Shown: in pieces, positions 1-9,580 of the stretch | How the letters are laid out: each line of letters begins with the position of its first letter | Numbering within the stretch: the first letter of the stretch is position 1 | Source: an uncultured Eubacteriales bacterium | GTDB lineage: Bacteria; Bacillota; Clostridia; Christensenellales; Borkfalkiaceae | NCBI GenBank assembly: GCA_958421945.1 | Contig: CATZMZ010000001.1 | Span: 1-64,000, forward strand | DNA length: 64,000 bases | Reading direction: 5' to 3' | Notes under the pieces: generated by a model | Seen by the model: only the letters and a program-made list of their open reading frames with translations | Told to the model about the DNA's origin: nothing | Databases searched by the model: none | Program-made: the position numbers and the translations under genes

Positions 1-779
1 TTACCGACAGGTAAATCGCCGAATTCAAAAAAGAAGAAGTATATCGCGGGCAAAATAATAAGCACGGCGGTTATAATCAATACCACTTTGCTTTGCGTGC
101 GATATTCTTTTATTCGCCACTTGTGTTTGCAAACGTCTTCCCATACCAAAAAACCGATGCCGCCGATAATAACCAGCAAAATAATCGTAATATTGATGAC
201 GGGTTGTGCGGAATAGTGAGTGATAGAAGTAAATTCTCCGCTTTTCGTTCCCATTATATCGAACCCTGCGTTGCAGAATGCCGACACGGAATGGAAAATC
301 GACAGCCAGATTCCTTCGGTGCCGTAATCTATACAAAATACGGGCATCATAACAAGCGCGCCGATAAGTTCAATCAAAAATACACCTTTGATTATAAATC
401 CGGTCAGGCGGACTATTCCGCTCACGTTTGGCGCAGAAATTGCATTTTTCATTGTTTCGCGGCTGAACAGTCCGATTTTTTTGCCGGAAATAACGGCAAG
501 AGACACGGCTATGGTAACGACGCCCATGCCGCCGATTTGAATCAGCAATAATATAACGATTTGCCCGAATATCGTCCACTGCGTTGCCGTATCGAACACG
601 ATAAGTCCCGTTACGCATACGGCGGACGTCGAAGTAAAAAGGGCGTCGATAAACGATGTCCATTCGTGAGTTTTTGAAGAAATCGGCAAGGTAAGTAAAA
701 ATGTGCCGAGCAAAATAACTCCCGCGAATCCTATTAGTATTATCTGAAAGGATGATAGTTTCTTTTTTGGTATTCCCAT
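1..779 (-). CDS. ktrB: KtrB/TrkH-family potassium uptake channel subunit (5' part, runs off the window)
   Basis: Potassium-translocating membrane subunit; the family works in the cytoplasmic membrane with a cytosolic KtrA/TrkA gating ring. The minus-strand frame from the ATG at 779-777 is open to the window edge, giving 259 residues without a stop. Residues 49-59 read TSTSAVCVTGL, the first selectivity-filter loop typical of KtrB/TrkH, and residues 164-174 (SVSAFCNAGFD) form the second. Hydrophobic segments lie near residues 11-32, 70-97, 126-149 and 190-206. The start is backed by GAGG seven bases upstream. The C-terminal filters and any ktrA partner lie outside the window. Family assignment is firm; KtrB rather than TrkH is a judgement from the short N-terminus. 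Confidence 0.9.
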   Translation of the reverse strand, partial: MGIPKKKLSSFQIILIGFAGVILLGTFLLTLPISSKTHEWTSFIDALFTSTSAVCVTGLIVFDTATQWTIFGQIVILLLIQIGGMGVVTIAVSLAVISGKKIGLFSRETMKNAISAPNVSGIVRLTGFIIKGVFLIELIGALVMMPVFCIDYGTEGIWLSIFHSVSAFCNAGFDIMGTKSGEFTSITHYSAQPVINITIILLVIIGGIGFLVWEDVCKHKWRIKEYRTQSKVVLIITAVLIILPAIYFFFFEFGDLPVG

Positions 780-1065
780 GCAAAAGCCTCGATTCCGTTT
801 ATAGGTATCATAATATCATTTTTTTTCATAAAGATAGCATTATGATTCTCGTGAATGGTATTAAGATTGTATAAAGATTACAAGCAATATATATTCATCT
901 TTTCTTTATGAAAAAAGATTCTCGGATAAATTTCCGTGAGCCTTTCTTTTTCGTTTGAAAGCGCAATTCTAAAATTAAAGTTTTAATAATTCCTTAGGGG
1001 AACTGCACTAAAAGGCAAGCGTTTTTTGTTTAAATTCCGGCAGAAATATTTATGTTTCATAGAAT

Positions 1066-1911
1066 TCAAAAGTTTGCTTTTTGTTGTTTTCTGTATTTGA
1101 TAGGTGAAACGCCGTGTTTTTCTTTGAATAAGTTATTCAGGTGAGATAAATTATTTATGCCGACGAGCGGACAAATCTCCTGAAGCGAAAAGGAGGTGTT
1201 TCTAAGATAATATTCGATATGAAGTAAGCGTTTTTCCTTGACGTAGTCGGAGATGGATTTTCCCATATGATGCTTAAAAACGTGCGAAATGTACGAGGTT
1301 GTGTACCCCATACGTCTAATTGTTTCCCCGATAGAGCTTTTGGTAAAAAAATCGGGAGTGTTTATATTGTCAATTAAGACCTGAACGCAATGAGGGAGTG
1401 TTTTTTCCGGCTTAGCGTTATTATATTTCAGATCGCAAAGCAACATAAGGATTGTGTTCACTAAGTTCAGTCCCAAACACCTTTTTCTTTGCAAATTGCT
1501 TGAATTGTCACTGTTAAACAGCGTAACCTGATTTTCGATTAGATCGATTTGCCCCAGGTTTAACGACCAGGAGCTTGATGATTGATATTGAGAAAAAAAA
1601 GAGTTTTCAACACCAAGCAGTTTGCACAGCTGTTGAAAATAGTTTTTAGGAATGACAATATCGCGGTGTAAGCTTCCGCTGTTGCTAATCAAAGAATGTG
1701 AAACGTTAGGCGGGATAAATCGCATATCTCCGATATTTAAAATTTCTTCTTTTCCGTTTACGGTGTGTTTTAAAGAACCTTCTATGATATAAAAAAATTC
1801 GTAAAAATCGTGGTAATGCATATGAGAAACGATGTTGCTTTTGATTTCAGTATAAAGATTTGTATCGTCAAATATGTAAGAATCTTTTTTCAGATAATCC
1901 AAACGGCTCAT
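1066..1911 (-). CDS. AraC-family transcriptional regulator with cupin sensor domain
   Basis: 281 residues. The N-terminal part (about residues 29-72, with HMHYHDFYEF and GDMRFIPPNVSH) is a cupin-type ligand-binding fold. The last 95 residues form the two helix-turn-helix AraC DNA-binding domain ending in a classic GVSPIKYRKQ segment. The start ATG (1911) has a GGAAGGGGAA ribosome site. It is divergent from the sugar-utilisation genes beginning at 2313, so it is the likely activator of that locus in response to an imported sugar. The inducer cannot be read from sequence. Family call is secure; target assignment is inference from position. Confidence 0.92.
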   Translation of the reverse strand: MSRLDYLKKDSYIFDDTNLYTEIKSNIVSHMHYHDFYEFFYIIEGSLKHTVNGKEEILNIGDMRFIPPNVSHSLISNSGSLHRDIVIPKNYFQQLCKLLGVENSFFSQYQSSSSWSLNLGQIDLIENQVTLFNSDNSSNLQRKRCLGLNLVNTILMLLCDLKYNNAKPEKTLPHCVQVLIDNINTPDFFTKSSIGETIRRMGYTTSYISHVFKHHMGKSISDYVKEKRLLHIEYYLRNTSFSLQEICPLVGINNLSHLNNLFKEKHGVSPIKYRKQQKANF

Positions 1912-2312
1912 AAATTCCCCTTCCTCCGATTATTGTCTTCCGATAAAAACTTGCCCGCTACAATAAATAACTATAAAAATAGTATAACATGAATATCTGC
2001 GATTTGTTGCGATTTTATTCTAAAAAAAATAAAAAAAACAAAAAAAGACAAAAAAATAGTCTTTCAAAGAAAGGTTTTAATTTTTTTGCGACTTTACGTT
2101 TAATTATTGTAAAAAAACACGGATTATCAGGTGTTTTTGAAAAAAACAATCAAAACCATGTAAATAAAAACTTTGTACAGTTTTAGCGTAGCTTTACTTT
2201 TTTATGGAATTTTGTCTAAAAAATATTGTGTAATTTGGTGTTTCAAAAAAGGTATTGACAGTGATTAAAAATTATCATAAAATGAAAAAAACAAAATAGT
2301 TTGGAGAAATAA
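1912..2312. other. AT-rich divergent regulatory region between araC-type gene and sugar locus
   Basis: About 400 bases without a convincing gene. It holds the minus-strand leader of the AraC gene and the plus-strand promoter at 2255-2283. A 65-codon open frame at 1989-2186 is lysine- and phenylalanine-rich low-complexity translation of AT-rich DNA and has no ribosome site. No clear AraC half-site pair was found by eye. Confidence 0.6.
2255..2283 (+). promoter_or_regulatory. Sigma-A type promoter of the sugar locus
   Basis: TTGACA at 2255-2260, 17-base spacer, TAAAAT at 2278-2283, about 30 bases before the start codon at 2313. A perfect -35 suggests it can fire without an activator, so the AraC protein may modulate it rather than be essential. 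Confidence 0.8.
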
Positions 2313-3233
2313 ATGAAGGTTTTAGTTATCGGAGCGATGGGACATATCGGCTCGTATTTAGTTGATCAACTCATTGAACGCAAGCACGAGGTTTATGCGA
2401 TTACCAGAGGAAACAGAAAACCGTATTTCGATTCGGATGCGTGGAAAAAAGTAAAGTTTATCAGAATGTCACGCGAGGAATTGTGTGAAAGTTCGTTGTT
2501 GGACGAACTTAAACCCGATGCGATTTGTGATTTGGTTTCATTCGGATTAGACGAGGTAAAAAAGCTTGTGGAAAAAATAAATTACGACGTTTTTTACTTG
2601 CAAATAGGGAGTATATGGACGTACGAAAACAAGCTTTACGTTCCCGTTGACGAAAAACATCCTAAAAATTCGGTCGGCAAATACGGCAAAGACAAAGGGC
2701 TTATAGAGGACTATTTGTTTAAGCTTGTCAAAGAAAGAAAGCTGAGGGCGACTGTTATTCATCCGGGGCATATTTCGGGAAAATACTGGCAGCCCGTCAA
2801 TCCGCAAGGAAACGATAACGTAGAGGTGTTTTATAAGATAAAGCGCGGGGAAGAAATTATTTTACCGTTCGGAGGACTTACTACCGTACATCACGTACAT
2901 GCGTACGACCTTTCGCAAATTATCATAGCGGCCATTGAAAAGCAGGATATTTCTAACGGGCAGGCGTTTATTGCAGTAGCCGAACACGCGATGACCCTTA
3001 AAGCGATAACGGAAAACTTATATAGAAAATACGGACACGAGCCTAATATAAGATACGTTGAATGGGAAGAATTTAAGAAAAACCTGAGCGATGAAGACGT
3101 CAGAGTTTCGTGGGATCATATCAGCCATTCGCCTTGTTGCTCGGTAGAAAAAGCGAAGAAACTTTTGGGTGTATCCATAAAATATACGATTAACGATATT
3201 ATGAACGAATACGTGGATTATCAAAATATTTAA
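2313..3233 (+). CDS. NAD(P)-dependent epimerase/dehydratase-like SDR protein
   Basis: 306 residues, extended short-chain dehydrogenase fold. The N-terminus carries the dinucleotide-binding loop GAMGHIGSYL (residues 7-16). A typical active-site YxxxK is seen as YGKDK near residue 129. The protein resembles nucleotide-sugar epimerases and isoflavone-reductase-like proteins, but nothing fixes the substrate. It is the first gene after the locus promoter and is followed 82 bases later by a glycoside hydrolase, so oxidation, reduction or epimerisation of a released sugar is a reasonable inference. Start ATG has GGAG upstream (TTTGGAGAAATAA). Confidence 0.8.
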   Translation: MKVLVIGAMGHIGSYLVDQLIERKHEVYAITRGNRKPYFDSDAWKKVKFIRMSREELCESSLLDELKPDAICDLVSFGLDEVKKLVEKINYDVFYLQIGSIWTYENKLYVPVDEKHPKNSVGKYGKDKGLIEDYLFKLVKERKLRATVIHPGHISGKYWQPVNPQGNDNVEVFYKIKRGEEIILPFGGLTTVHHVHAYDLSQIIIAAIEKQDISNGQAFIAVAEHAMTLKAITENLYRKYGHEPNIRYVEWEEFKKNLSDEDVRVSWDHISHSPCCSVEKAKKLLGVSIKYTINDIMNEYVDYQNI

Positions 3234-3315
3234 CGGCAAATCGACAGAAAAAGAAAGAAAAACATTTATATAGTGCCAAAGTTCTATTTTAAAGGCGAAA
3301 AAGCAGAAAATTATT

Positions 3316-5874
3316 ATGACACACGAACAACAATTAAAAAGATATCCGGACTTTGAGCCTAAGCCGTTTTACTTTTTTAACGACAAGTTTAACGCCGAAG
3401 AAATAATATCTCAACTCGATTGCATGAAAGAAAACGGTATATTATCATTTTTTTTACATGTCAGAGACGGAAAGACGATTGAAGAAGCTTACGGAACGGA
3501 TATTTATTTTGAGCAAGTCAGGTTTATTGTAAAGAACGCTGCGAAGCGCGGTATAAAAGTATGGTTATATGACGAAGACTCCTATCCCAGCGGCAACTGT
3601 GGCGGTAAAATCGTTATGGATTACCCCGAGTTGCAAGCCCGAACGCTAAGAGTTGAAAAGGTCGAGGTAAAAAGCGGCATTGCACGGAAAGAACTGGGGC
3701 GTGTTAAGGGATTATTCGGATACGTAGTCAAAACTGATAACGGCAAGGAAACGGTAAGGGTTGTAAAAAACTGTTTCGGTCCTATAAGAAAACAGTGGTA
3801 TCAGACCGAGGTGGATAAATTATATATTTCGGGAATGGAAGATTTGCATTACATCCATACGCGGGGGGAAACGGATTATGCGACCATGTCGTTTGAATTA
3901 CGCGCAGAGGAAGGCGACGACGTTTACGTCGCTTATATAGAGCAGGTAAATACGGATGAACGTTACGGAACGCAAGTCGATACGCTAAATCCGAGGACTG
4001 CCGATCTGTTTATCAAATGCGTGCATGAAAATTATAAGAAATTCGTCGGAAATTATTTCGGCAACGAAATCCCGGGGATATTCTTTGACGAACCGTGGAC
4101 GGGAGGAAAATATATCGCCTATACCGATTGCTTGCACGAGTATTTTTATAAAAAGTTTGGATACCGTATTGACGATTGTTTATATAAGTTATGTCCGGAT
4201 TACAACGGTGAATATAAACAATTCGGCAAAGATTATCTTATTGCGTGCAAAACCCTTTTCACCGATAATTTTATTAAGCCCATAAAGAAATGGTGTCAGG
4301 AAAACAAATTATTACTCACGGGTCATTTTCAGGGCGAGGAAAACCCCATTATGCAGGCGTTCGTCGGACAGGATATTTTCGATAATTGTTGCGAAACGGA
4401 TATCCCGGGGTTTGACGTAATAACCACAAATCTGGGAGGAAGAAAATATCCGCAACTTTTGCTTGGCGCGAATATTGTTTCAACCGTAGCGGCGTGGACG
4501 GGAAAGAAAACCGTTCTCTCGGAATGTATGGCGCTTTCTCCATTTAATATGAATTATTATGGCGAGAAAAGAATAGCGGACTGGTTGTTTGCCAACGGAA
4601 TAAATTTATTAGTTCTCCACGCGTTTTATTACGGGTATTCGGCGTTTCAGAGAAGCGAAGCGGGCAAATCGTTTTTTTTCCAAGACGAAAGTTTTTGCGA
4701 TTACCGGAAATTTGCCGGCTATGCGGGCAGGGTTTGTAAGATTCTGCACGAGTACAGAAGACAAAACGATATATTATTGGTTATTCCCATAAGCTGTATC
4801 AGGGAAAACGTGTTTCATTCCTCAAAAGACAATACTTGCGCAAGAATTTACGAAAACATTATATCTTTTGTTCGGGCGGCGGCGGAAAATCAAACGGGCT
4901 TTGACGTCGTCTATTCGGATAAGATTTCCAAATGTACGATTATAAACGGAAAACTTCGAGTCGCCGACTGCGAATACGATAAGGTTTATATGGTAAACGG
5001 CGGTAAAGACGAGGACGATATTTATAAACGTCTGTCTGAAAAAGGCGTTGCCGTTATAATGTTTAACGAAACGCAAAATTTAGATTTTACTCCGAAATAT
5101 ACTGCCGAACGGGCGATTGACCTTATAGCTTACGAAAAAATCAACGATCGCGGCAAATTGATTTTCTTGTTTAACAATTGCGGCGAATATAAGAAATATA
5201 AAATACAATTAAAAGACTACGCTTACGTTTACGACGCGGAGACCGATGAGAAAAAAAGATTAAAAACAGACGAAGGCTATGCCGAGATTTGCATGCAGGC
5301 GTACGACTCTGTAATCGTTTTAACGTTTGACACAGAGCAGTCTGCGTCGGGCGAATACAAAATCGAGCCTCCCGCCACGCAGGAAAGACACGAATATCTT
5401 AAAAATCCGCAGATTTTCTATAAGCCTAAGGGAGCAAAGGGAGTTATATGTAGTTATAATTTGGAAATTCTGGCAGGGGGTGTAAAAACTTGCTACGAAA
5501 ACGTTAAAAACAAACGGTTGAGGGACGTTTACGGAACGCAGAACAAAATTTACAGGGACAGATACGTTATCCCGTATTACGATAATGCGCCGCAAATTCC
5601 GGATATTTATCCCGTAAAGGCTATCTATTCTGCCAAAGTAAAATTAAACGACGGTGATTTTCTGTTGTTCGACGGTGGAACTATCAGCGGAAATTATAAG
5701 CTGAAATGGAACGGAAACAAGATAGATGAATCGGAACTTGAAAAGAAAAGAATCTACGATATGTCAAACTTTATTTTCAGACCTGAAGAGGTTAAAAAAG
5801 AAAACGTTTTTGAAATCGTTTTTGAAAATGCAGACGAGTTTGACGGCGTAAACGGTGAAATTTATATTATGTAA
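3316..5874 (+). CDS. GH106-like glycoside hydrolase (putative alpha-L-rhamnosidase-type), cytosolic
   Basis: 852 residues without a signal peptide. The opening (PFYFFND..., then LDCMKENGI and WLYDEDSYPSGNCGG near residues 93-107) matches the N-terminal pattern of large GH106-like hydrolases. Two acidic motifs are likely catalytic: FFDEPW with Glu259 and LSECMA with Glu403. The C-terminal third looks like beta-sandwich modules. Lacking a secretion signal, it probably acts on oligosaccharides taken up by the ABC transporter encoded next. GH106 enzymes known to act on rhamnose fit with the GH78-like gene at 17206. No strong ribosome site is visible before this ATG. The family label is by pattern memory, so a related uncharacterised GH family remains possible. 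Confidence 0.7.
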   Translation: MTHEQQLKRYPDFEPKPFYFFNDKFNAEEIISQLDCMKENGILSFFLHVRDGKTIEEAYGTDIYFEQVRFIVKNAAKRGIKVWLYDEDSYPSGNCGGKIVMDYPELQARTLRVEKVEVKSGIARKELGRVKGLFGYVVKTDNGKETVRVVKNCFGPIRKQWYQTEVDKLYISGMEDLHYIHTRGETDYATMSFELRAEEGDDVYVAYIEQVNTDERYGTQVDTLNPRTADLFIKCVHENYKKFVGNYFGNEIPGIFFDEPWTGGKYIAYTDCLHEYFYKKFGYRIDDCLYKLCPDYNGEYKQFGKDYLIACKTLFTDNFIKPIKKWCQENKLLLTGHFQGEENPIMQAFVGQDIFDNCCETDIPGFDVITTNLGGRKYPQLLLGANIVSTVAAWTGKKTVLSECMALSPFNMNYYGEKRIADWLFANGINLLVLHAFYYGYSAFQRSEAGKSFFFQDESFCDYRKFAGYAGRVCKILHEYRRQNDILLVIPISCIRENVFHSSKDNTCARIYENIISFVRAAAENQTGFDVVYSDKISKCTIINGKLRVADCEYDKVYMVNGGKDEDDIYKRLSEKGVAVIMFNETQNLDFTPKYTAERAIDLIAYEKINDRGKLIFLFNNCGEYKKYKIQLKDYAYVYDAETDEKKRLKTDEGYAEICMQAYDSVIVLTFDTEQSASGEYKIEPPATQERHEYLKNPQIFYKPKGAKGVICSYNLEILAGGVKTCYENVKNKRLRDVYGTQNKIYRDRYVIPYYDNAPQIPDIYPVKAIYSAKVKLNDGDFLLFDGGTISGNYKLKWNGNKIDESELEKKRIYDMSNFIFRPEEVKKENVFEIVFENADEFDGVNGEIYIM

Positions 5875-5914
5875 AAAAATGCTGATGCATCAAAAAATAT
5901 CAAGGAGAAAAAAG

Positions 5915-7624
5915 ATGAAAAAGGCAAAAAAATTATTTATCAGGCTGGTCGTCGGAATCCTTTCGGTCGCGACCTTATTGTGCAGCGCTGCATGTGGCGG
6001 AAGCGGAGATAAAATCGACCGCTCGGAAACGACTATCAGCGTTCGCGCTCACAAGGGAGGCTACGGTACTTCTTACTTAAATAAACTCAAAGAAAAGTTT
6101 GAAACGTTATATGCCGACAAGGGATATAAAGTTCAGATTTTAACGCCGTCCGCGGATATGCAGGGAACGGTTGTTGCACAGGAGATGTATTCCAAAGACG
6201 ACTGGGCAGACGTTTATTTCTCTTCCGAGCTTCGCGTCAAACATGGCGTTGCCGGCGACTACGGTCAGGTGTTTGCGGATATGACGGATCTTGTCTGGAA
6301 TAAACCCGCTATCGATTTTAACGGCAAAGAGGAGGGGAAAACGATTAAGGATAAACTTAACGTGGACGTTTCGGAATCTGTTTTTACCTATAACGACAGG
6401 GTGTACTGTATGCCGCTTGCTGCCAGCCTCGGCGGAATAATCGTTAATACGGATAAGCTTGCAAAGTATGGATATACCGAACTTCCGAGGACAAGCAAAG
6501 AGTTATTCGGAATGTTCGAAAAAATCTACAAAACCACGCTTGATTCGACAAGTCCTATGCGACAGATATATCCGCTGACTTTTTTAGGAACGCAGAACGG
6601 CTATCATTTGCACGTTCAGACCGTCTGGCTTGCCCAGTATATGGGTATCGACGGATATAACAGGTTTATGGGCTTTTTCGACGAAAACGGGGAATGGAGA
6701 ATAGAAGACGGATACAAGGCGTATGAAGACCCTGCTCTCGACGCTCTTGTGACAAACCTTTACGAAATGTATGACCCGATGTATACAGCGCCCGGCACTT
6801 TAAGAAACGATAGCTCTGCCGCACACGCTATGATTATGGCCGAAAACAGCGGCGCTGTGTTTATGGCTGAAGGTGACTGGTCGTATAATGAAATAGCAAC
6901 CGACTATACGGGCAAGCTTGATAATCTCGCGTTTATAAGCGCCCCCGTCATCAGCGAGCTTGGCGTAAAGCTTTTCGGTGCAGGTACTTCGTATAATTAT
7001 TCGGAAGAAAAATGCGAAGAAATACTTTCCTGGACAATTTCTCAACTCGATGCAGGAAAAACCATTGCGCAAATTAAGTCCGCATCCGAAGAAATGGAAT
7101 ATAACGTTAAGGAAACCGAGATAGAAAGAATACAAGAAGCGCGAGGCGTATATTGCGACCGTTCTTTATCGTCGGTAGGCTTGGCAATTTGCGAAAAGTC
7201 AACCAAAAAAGATATTGCCGCGCTTTTCGTAAGAATGTTTTGCAGTGACGACGGTGCTGTGTTATATAACGCGGAAACAAATGGTTACACGTCTTACGTT
7301 CAGGACTTTACGAAAATGAAAGGTAATCAGTTTTCAAAATCCTACATTAACATAAGAAAGAACCCAAAGGCCCACGGTGTCTATCTTGTTACGACGGAAC
7401 TCAGAAAACAGCTGACGGCGGGCATAGGTCTTCTTCCGAAAGAATATTTCCTTGCGGAAAAAATAATTTATCAGGCTGTTACCGCTTACGATCCCAAAAC
7501 GGGCGAATTATTGCCGAACGCCAAAGAGATTTATAGAACCTCTGCTGCCGATTACTTAAAAGCTGAAAGGAATTATGCTTCTTCCAACTGGGAAAACTGG
7601 GTTAAAAATATCTCTGCGAACTAA
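5915..7624 (+). CDS. Extracellular solute-binding lipoprotein of a sugar ABC transporter
   Basis: 569 residues from the ATG at 5915, which has AAGGAG seven bases upstream; an in-frame ATG at 5855 inside the previous gene is not supported. A lysine-rich N-terminus and hydrophobic stretch lead to a lipobox ending in SAAC, then a Gly/Ser linker, typical of a lipid-anchored binding protein. The body resembles large (about 60 kDa) family-1-type binding proteins of Clostridia that capture oligosaccharides and hand them to UgpA/UgpE-type permeases, which are the next two genes (2 to 14 bases apart). Ligand unknown; the surrounding hydrolases suggest a rhamnose-containing oligosaccharide. Confidence 0.9.
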   Translation: MKKAKKLFIRLVVGILSVATLLCSAACGGSGDKIDRSETTISVRAHKGGYGTSYLNKLKEKFETLYADKGYKVQILTPSADMQGTVVAQEMYSKDDWADVYFSSELRVKHGVAGDYGQVFADMTDLVWNKPAIDFNGKEEGKTIKDKLNVDVSESVFTYNDRVYCMPLAASLGGIIVNTDKLAKYGYTELPRTSKELFGMFEKIYKTTLDSTSPMRQIYPLTFLGTQNGYHLHVQTVWLAQYMGIDGYNRFMGFFDENGEWRIEDGYKAYEDPALDALVTNLYEMYDPMYTAPGTLRNDSSAAHAMIMAENSGAVFMAEGDWSYNEIATDYTGKLDNLAFISAPVISELGVKLFGAGTSYNYSEEKCEEILSWTISQLDAGKTIAQIKSASEEMEYNVKETEIERIQEARGVYCDRSLSSVGLAICEKSTKKDIAALFVRMFCSDDGAVLYNAETNGYTSYVQDFTKMKGNQFSKSYINIRKNPKAHGVYLVTTELRKQLTAGIGLLPKEYFLAEKIIYQAVTAYDPKTGELLPNAKEIYRTSAADYLKAERNYASSNWENWVKNISAN

Positions 7625-7638
7625 ACATGGAGACAAAG

Positions 7639-8607
7639 ATGGAACTTACGGGACAAAAAAAGAAAAAAGCACTATATTCGGGATTCGAAAAAGCGGACTT
7701 TAAGTTTGTCTATGTCTGTATAGCAATTCCGGTGTTACAGTTTGCGATTTTCTGGGCTTACGTTAATTTTAGTTCGTTGGTTTTGGCTTTCCAGACGCCG
7801 AAGGGAGAATTTACCTTACAAAACTTTAAAGACGTTTGGACGGCGTTTACGAGAGAAGATATTTATTACGGCTTCAATTTGCTTGAAGTGCTTGGCAGGT
7901 CTTTAACGCTGTGGTTTATTGCAAACATCGTCGTTATGCCTATCGGCGTTTGCGCGACCTACGTTTTATTCAAAAGGATTTGGGGACATTACGTTTTCCG
8001 CGTTATTTACATTCTTCCCGGATTGATAGGCGCGGTTACCTGGGTCGCAACGATTAAACAGGTAACGGACTATAACGGAATCGTCGTAACTCTTCTTAGG
8101 AATCTCGGAGTAGAGTTTGACTTTATGGTCGGCAGACAAGGGCTTTTTGCGAGTGAATCTACGGCGTTTAAGACGGTTATATCCGTTATTGTTCTTCAGG
8201 GGATTTGCGGCGGCAATGCCGTGCTTACCGGCGCGTTTACGAGAATTCCCGAAGAAATTTATGAGGTCGGAAAGCTTGACGGCATAGGGTTTTGGACGGA
8301 ATTTTTCAAAGTCGCCATTCCTTGCGTCTGGCCGACGCTGTCGATGCAATTTACTTTTTCGCTTTGCGGGATATTTATTGCGGAAGGAAACGTGTTTCTT
8401 TACTCGAATTCGACGGGTGAACCGGGTATGGCAACGATGGGGTATTATCTGACGTTTTTGGTTTACAAGATATCGCTTGCGGGCGGAAACGATCTTCCTT
8501 ACGGTTATCCCTCCGCCCTGGGGTTGGTAATTACGTTGATTACCGTTCCCATCGCATTAGGCGGAAAGAAACTGCTTGAAAGAATTACCGAACCGGTAGA
8601 GTATTAA
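7639..8607 (+). CDS. Sugar ABC transporter permease, UgpA/LplB type
   Basis: About 322 residues with six expected membrane helices. The inner-membrane permease signature is visible as EVGKLDGIGFWTEFFKVAIP (near residues 213-232), the EAA loop that docks on the ATPase. I prefer the ATG at 7639, because GGAG lies six bases before it; the ATG at 7627 sits two bases after the previous stop and has no ribosome site. It forms the heteromeric channel with the following gene. No ATPase gene is present in this locus, so a shared MsmX-type ATPase elsewhere is likely. Confidence 0.9.
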   Translation: MELTGQKKKKALYSGFEKADFKFVYVCIAIPVLQFAIFWAYVNFSSLVLAFQTPKGEFTLQNFKDVWTAFTREDIYYGFNLLEVLGRSLTLWFIANIVVMPIGVCATYVLFKRIWGHYVFRVIYILPGLIGAVTWVATIKQVTDYNGIVVTLLRNLGVEFDFMVGRQGLFASESTAFKTVISVIVLQGICGGNAVLTGAFTRIPEEIYEVGKLDGIGFWTEFFKVAIPCVWPTLSMQFTFSLCGIFIAEGNVFLYSNSTGEPGMATMGYYLTFLVYKISLAGGNDLPYGYPSALGLVITLITVPIALGGKKLLERITEPVEY

Positions 8608-8617
8608 GGAGGTAAAT

Positions 8618-9532
8618 ATGAAAGCGATTAGAATTCGTCAAACGGTAAAAAGCAGCATATTTACCAAATTCAACAAAAAAAGCAAGTCGGAAAAAACGAC
8701 TTACGTATTATACTTTATATATTTTCTGATTTTAGCGTTGCTTATGCTGACGCCTATCTGGATAACTTTTATAAATTCTTTCAAGACGTTAGACGAGTAT
8801 TACGACCCGAGTATAGGCGCGATGGCGTTGCCGAGAGTATGGCAATTTGAAAGCTGGAGTAAAATATTTACAGAGTTTCAGGTAAAGGGCAACGGTTTTT
8901 GGATAATGCTTTTTAACTCGCTTTGGATTCTTATTGTAAAAGTATTCGTCAACGTTATGTCAAGCACGCTTTTGGCGTATTGCGTTTCGAGATTTCGATT
9001 CCCCGGTAAGAATTTTATATTCGGGTTGGTAATTTTCGTGCAGACCGTCCCCATTATCGGGACGGGTGCGGCGGGCTATAAGCTTTGCGCTACGCTTAAT
9101 TTAATCAATAATCCGTGGCTTATTTGGATTACTTGGGCTGTCGGCTTCGATTTTGCGTTTATTATTTTATACGGAACGTTTAAGGGTATAAGCATGTCGT
9201 ATAGCGAAGCCGCAAAAATTGACGGCGCAGGACAATGGTGCGTATTGTTCAGGATTGTTTTGCCGCAAGCAATGCCTGCCGTTATTGCGCTTGCAGTTCA
9301 GCAATCCATAGGCGTTTGGAATAACTATATGGAGCCTATGATTTATTTAAGAAATTATCCGAACCTTGCTTACGGATTGTATATGTTTGAAACGGAATGT
9401 ACTTATGTGGCTAATGCCCATGCAGTTTACAGTGCGGCAATCGTTCTTTGTATGATACCCGTTATAACCTTGTACGCTTGCTGTCAGAAGCTTATACTTA
9501 CGAACATTACGACCGGCGGGCTTAAGGGATAG
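8618..9532 (+). CDS. Sugar ABC transporter permease, UgpE/AraQ type
   Basis: 304 residues; second permease half. Hydrophobic segments start at residue 28 after a basic N-terminus. The docking loop reads SEAAKIDGAGQWCVLFRIVLP near residues 193-213, matching the EAA motif of carbohydrate-uptake transporter family 1. The ribosome site AAGGAGG lies five bases from the ATG, and the gene follows the other permease by ten bases, so the three transporter genes form one transcription unit. The protein sits in the cytoplasmic membrane and needs an ATPase not encoded nearby. Confidence 0.92.
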   Translation: MKAIRIRQTVKSSIFTKFNKKSKSEKTTYVLYFIYFLILALLMLTPIWITFINSFKTLDEYYDPSIGAMALPRVWQFESWSKIFTEFQVKGNGFWIMLFNSLWILIVKVFVNVMSSTLLAYCVSRFRFPGKNFIFGLVIFVQTVPIIGTGAAGYKLCATLNLINNPWLIWITWAVGFDFAFIILYGTFKGISMSYSEAAKIDGAGQWCVLFRIVLPQAMPAVIALAVQQSIGVWNNYMEPMIYLRNYPNLAYGLYMFETECTYVANAHAVYSAAIVLCMIPVITLYACCQKLILTNITTGGLKG

Positions 9533-9580
9533 GATAAAAGACAAAGGATTAAAAAATATATTTAATTATGGAGAATAATA

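Noticed and set aside
1989..2186. 65-codon plus-strand frame in the AraC divergent region
   Set aside because: Low-complexity Lys/Asn/Phe translation of AT-rich DNA, no ribosome site, and it precedes the promoter of the sugar locus.
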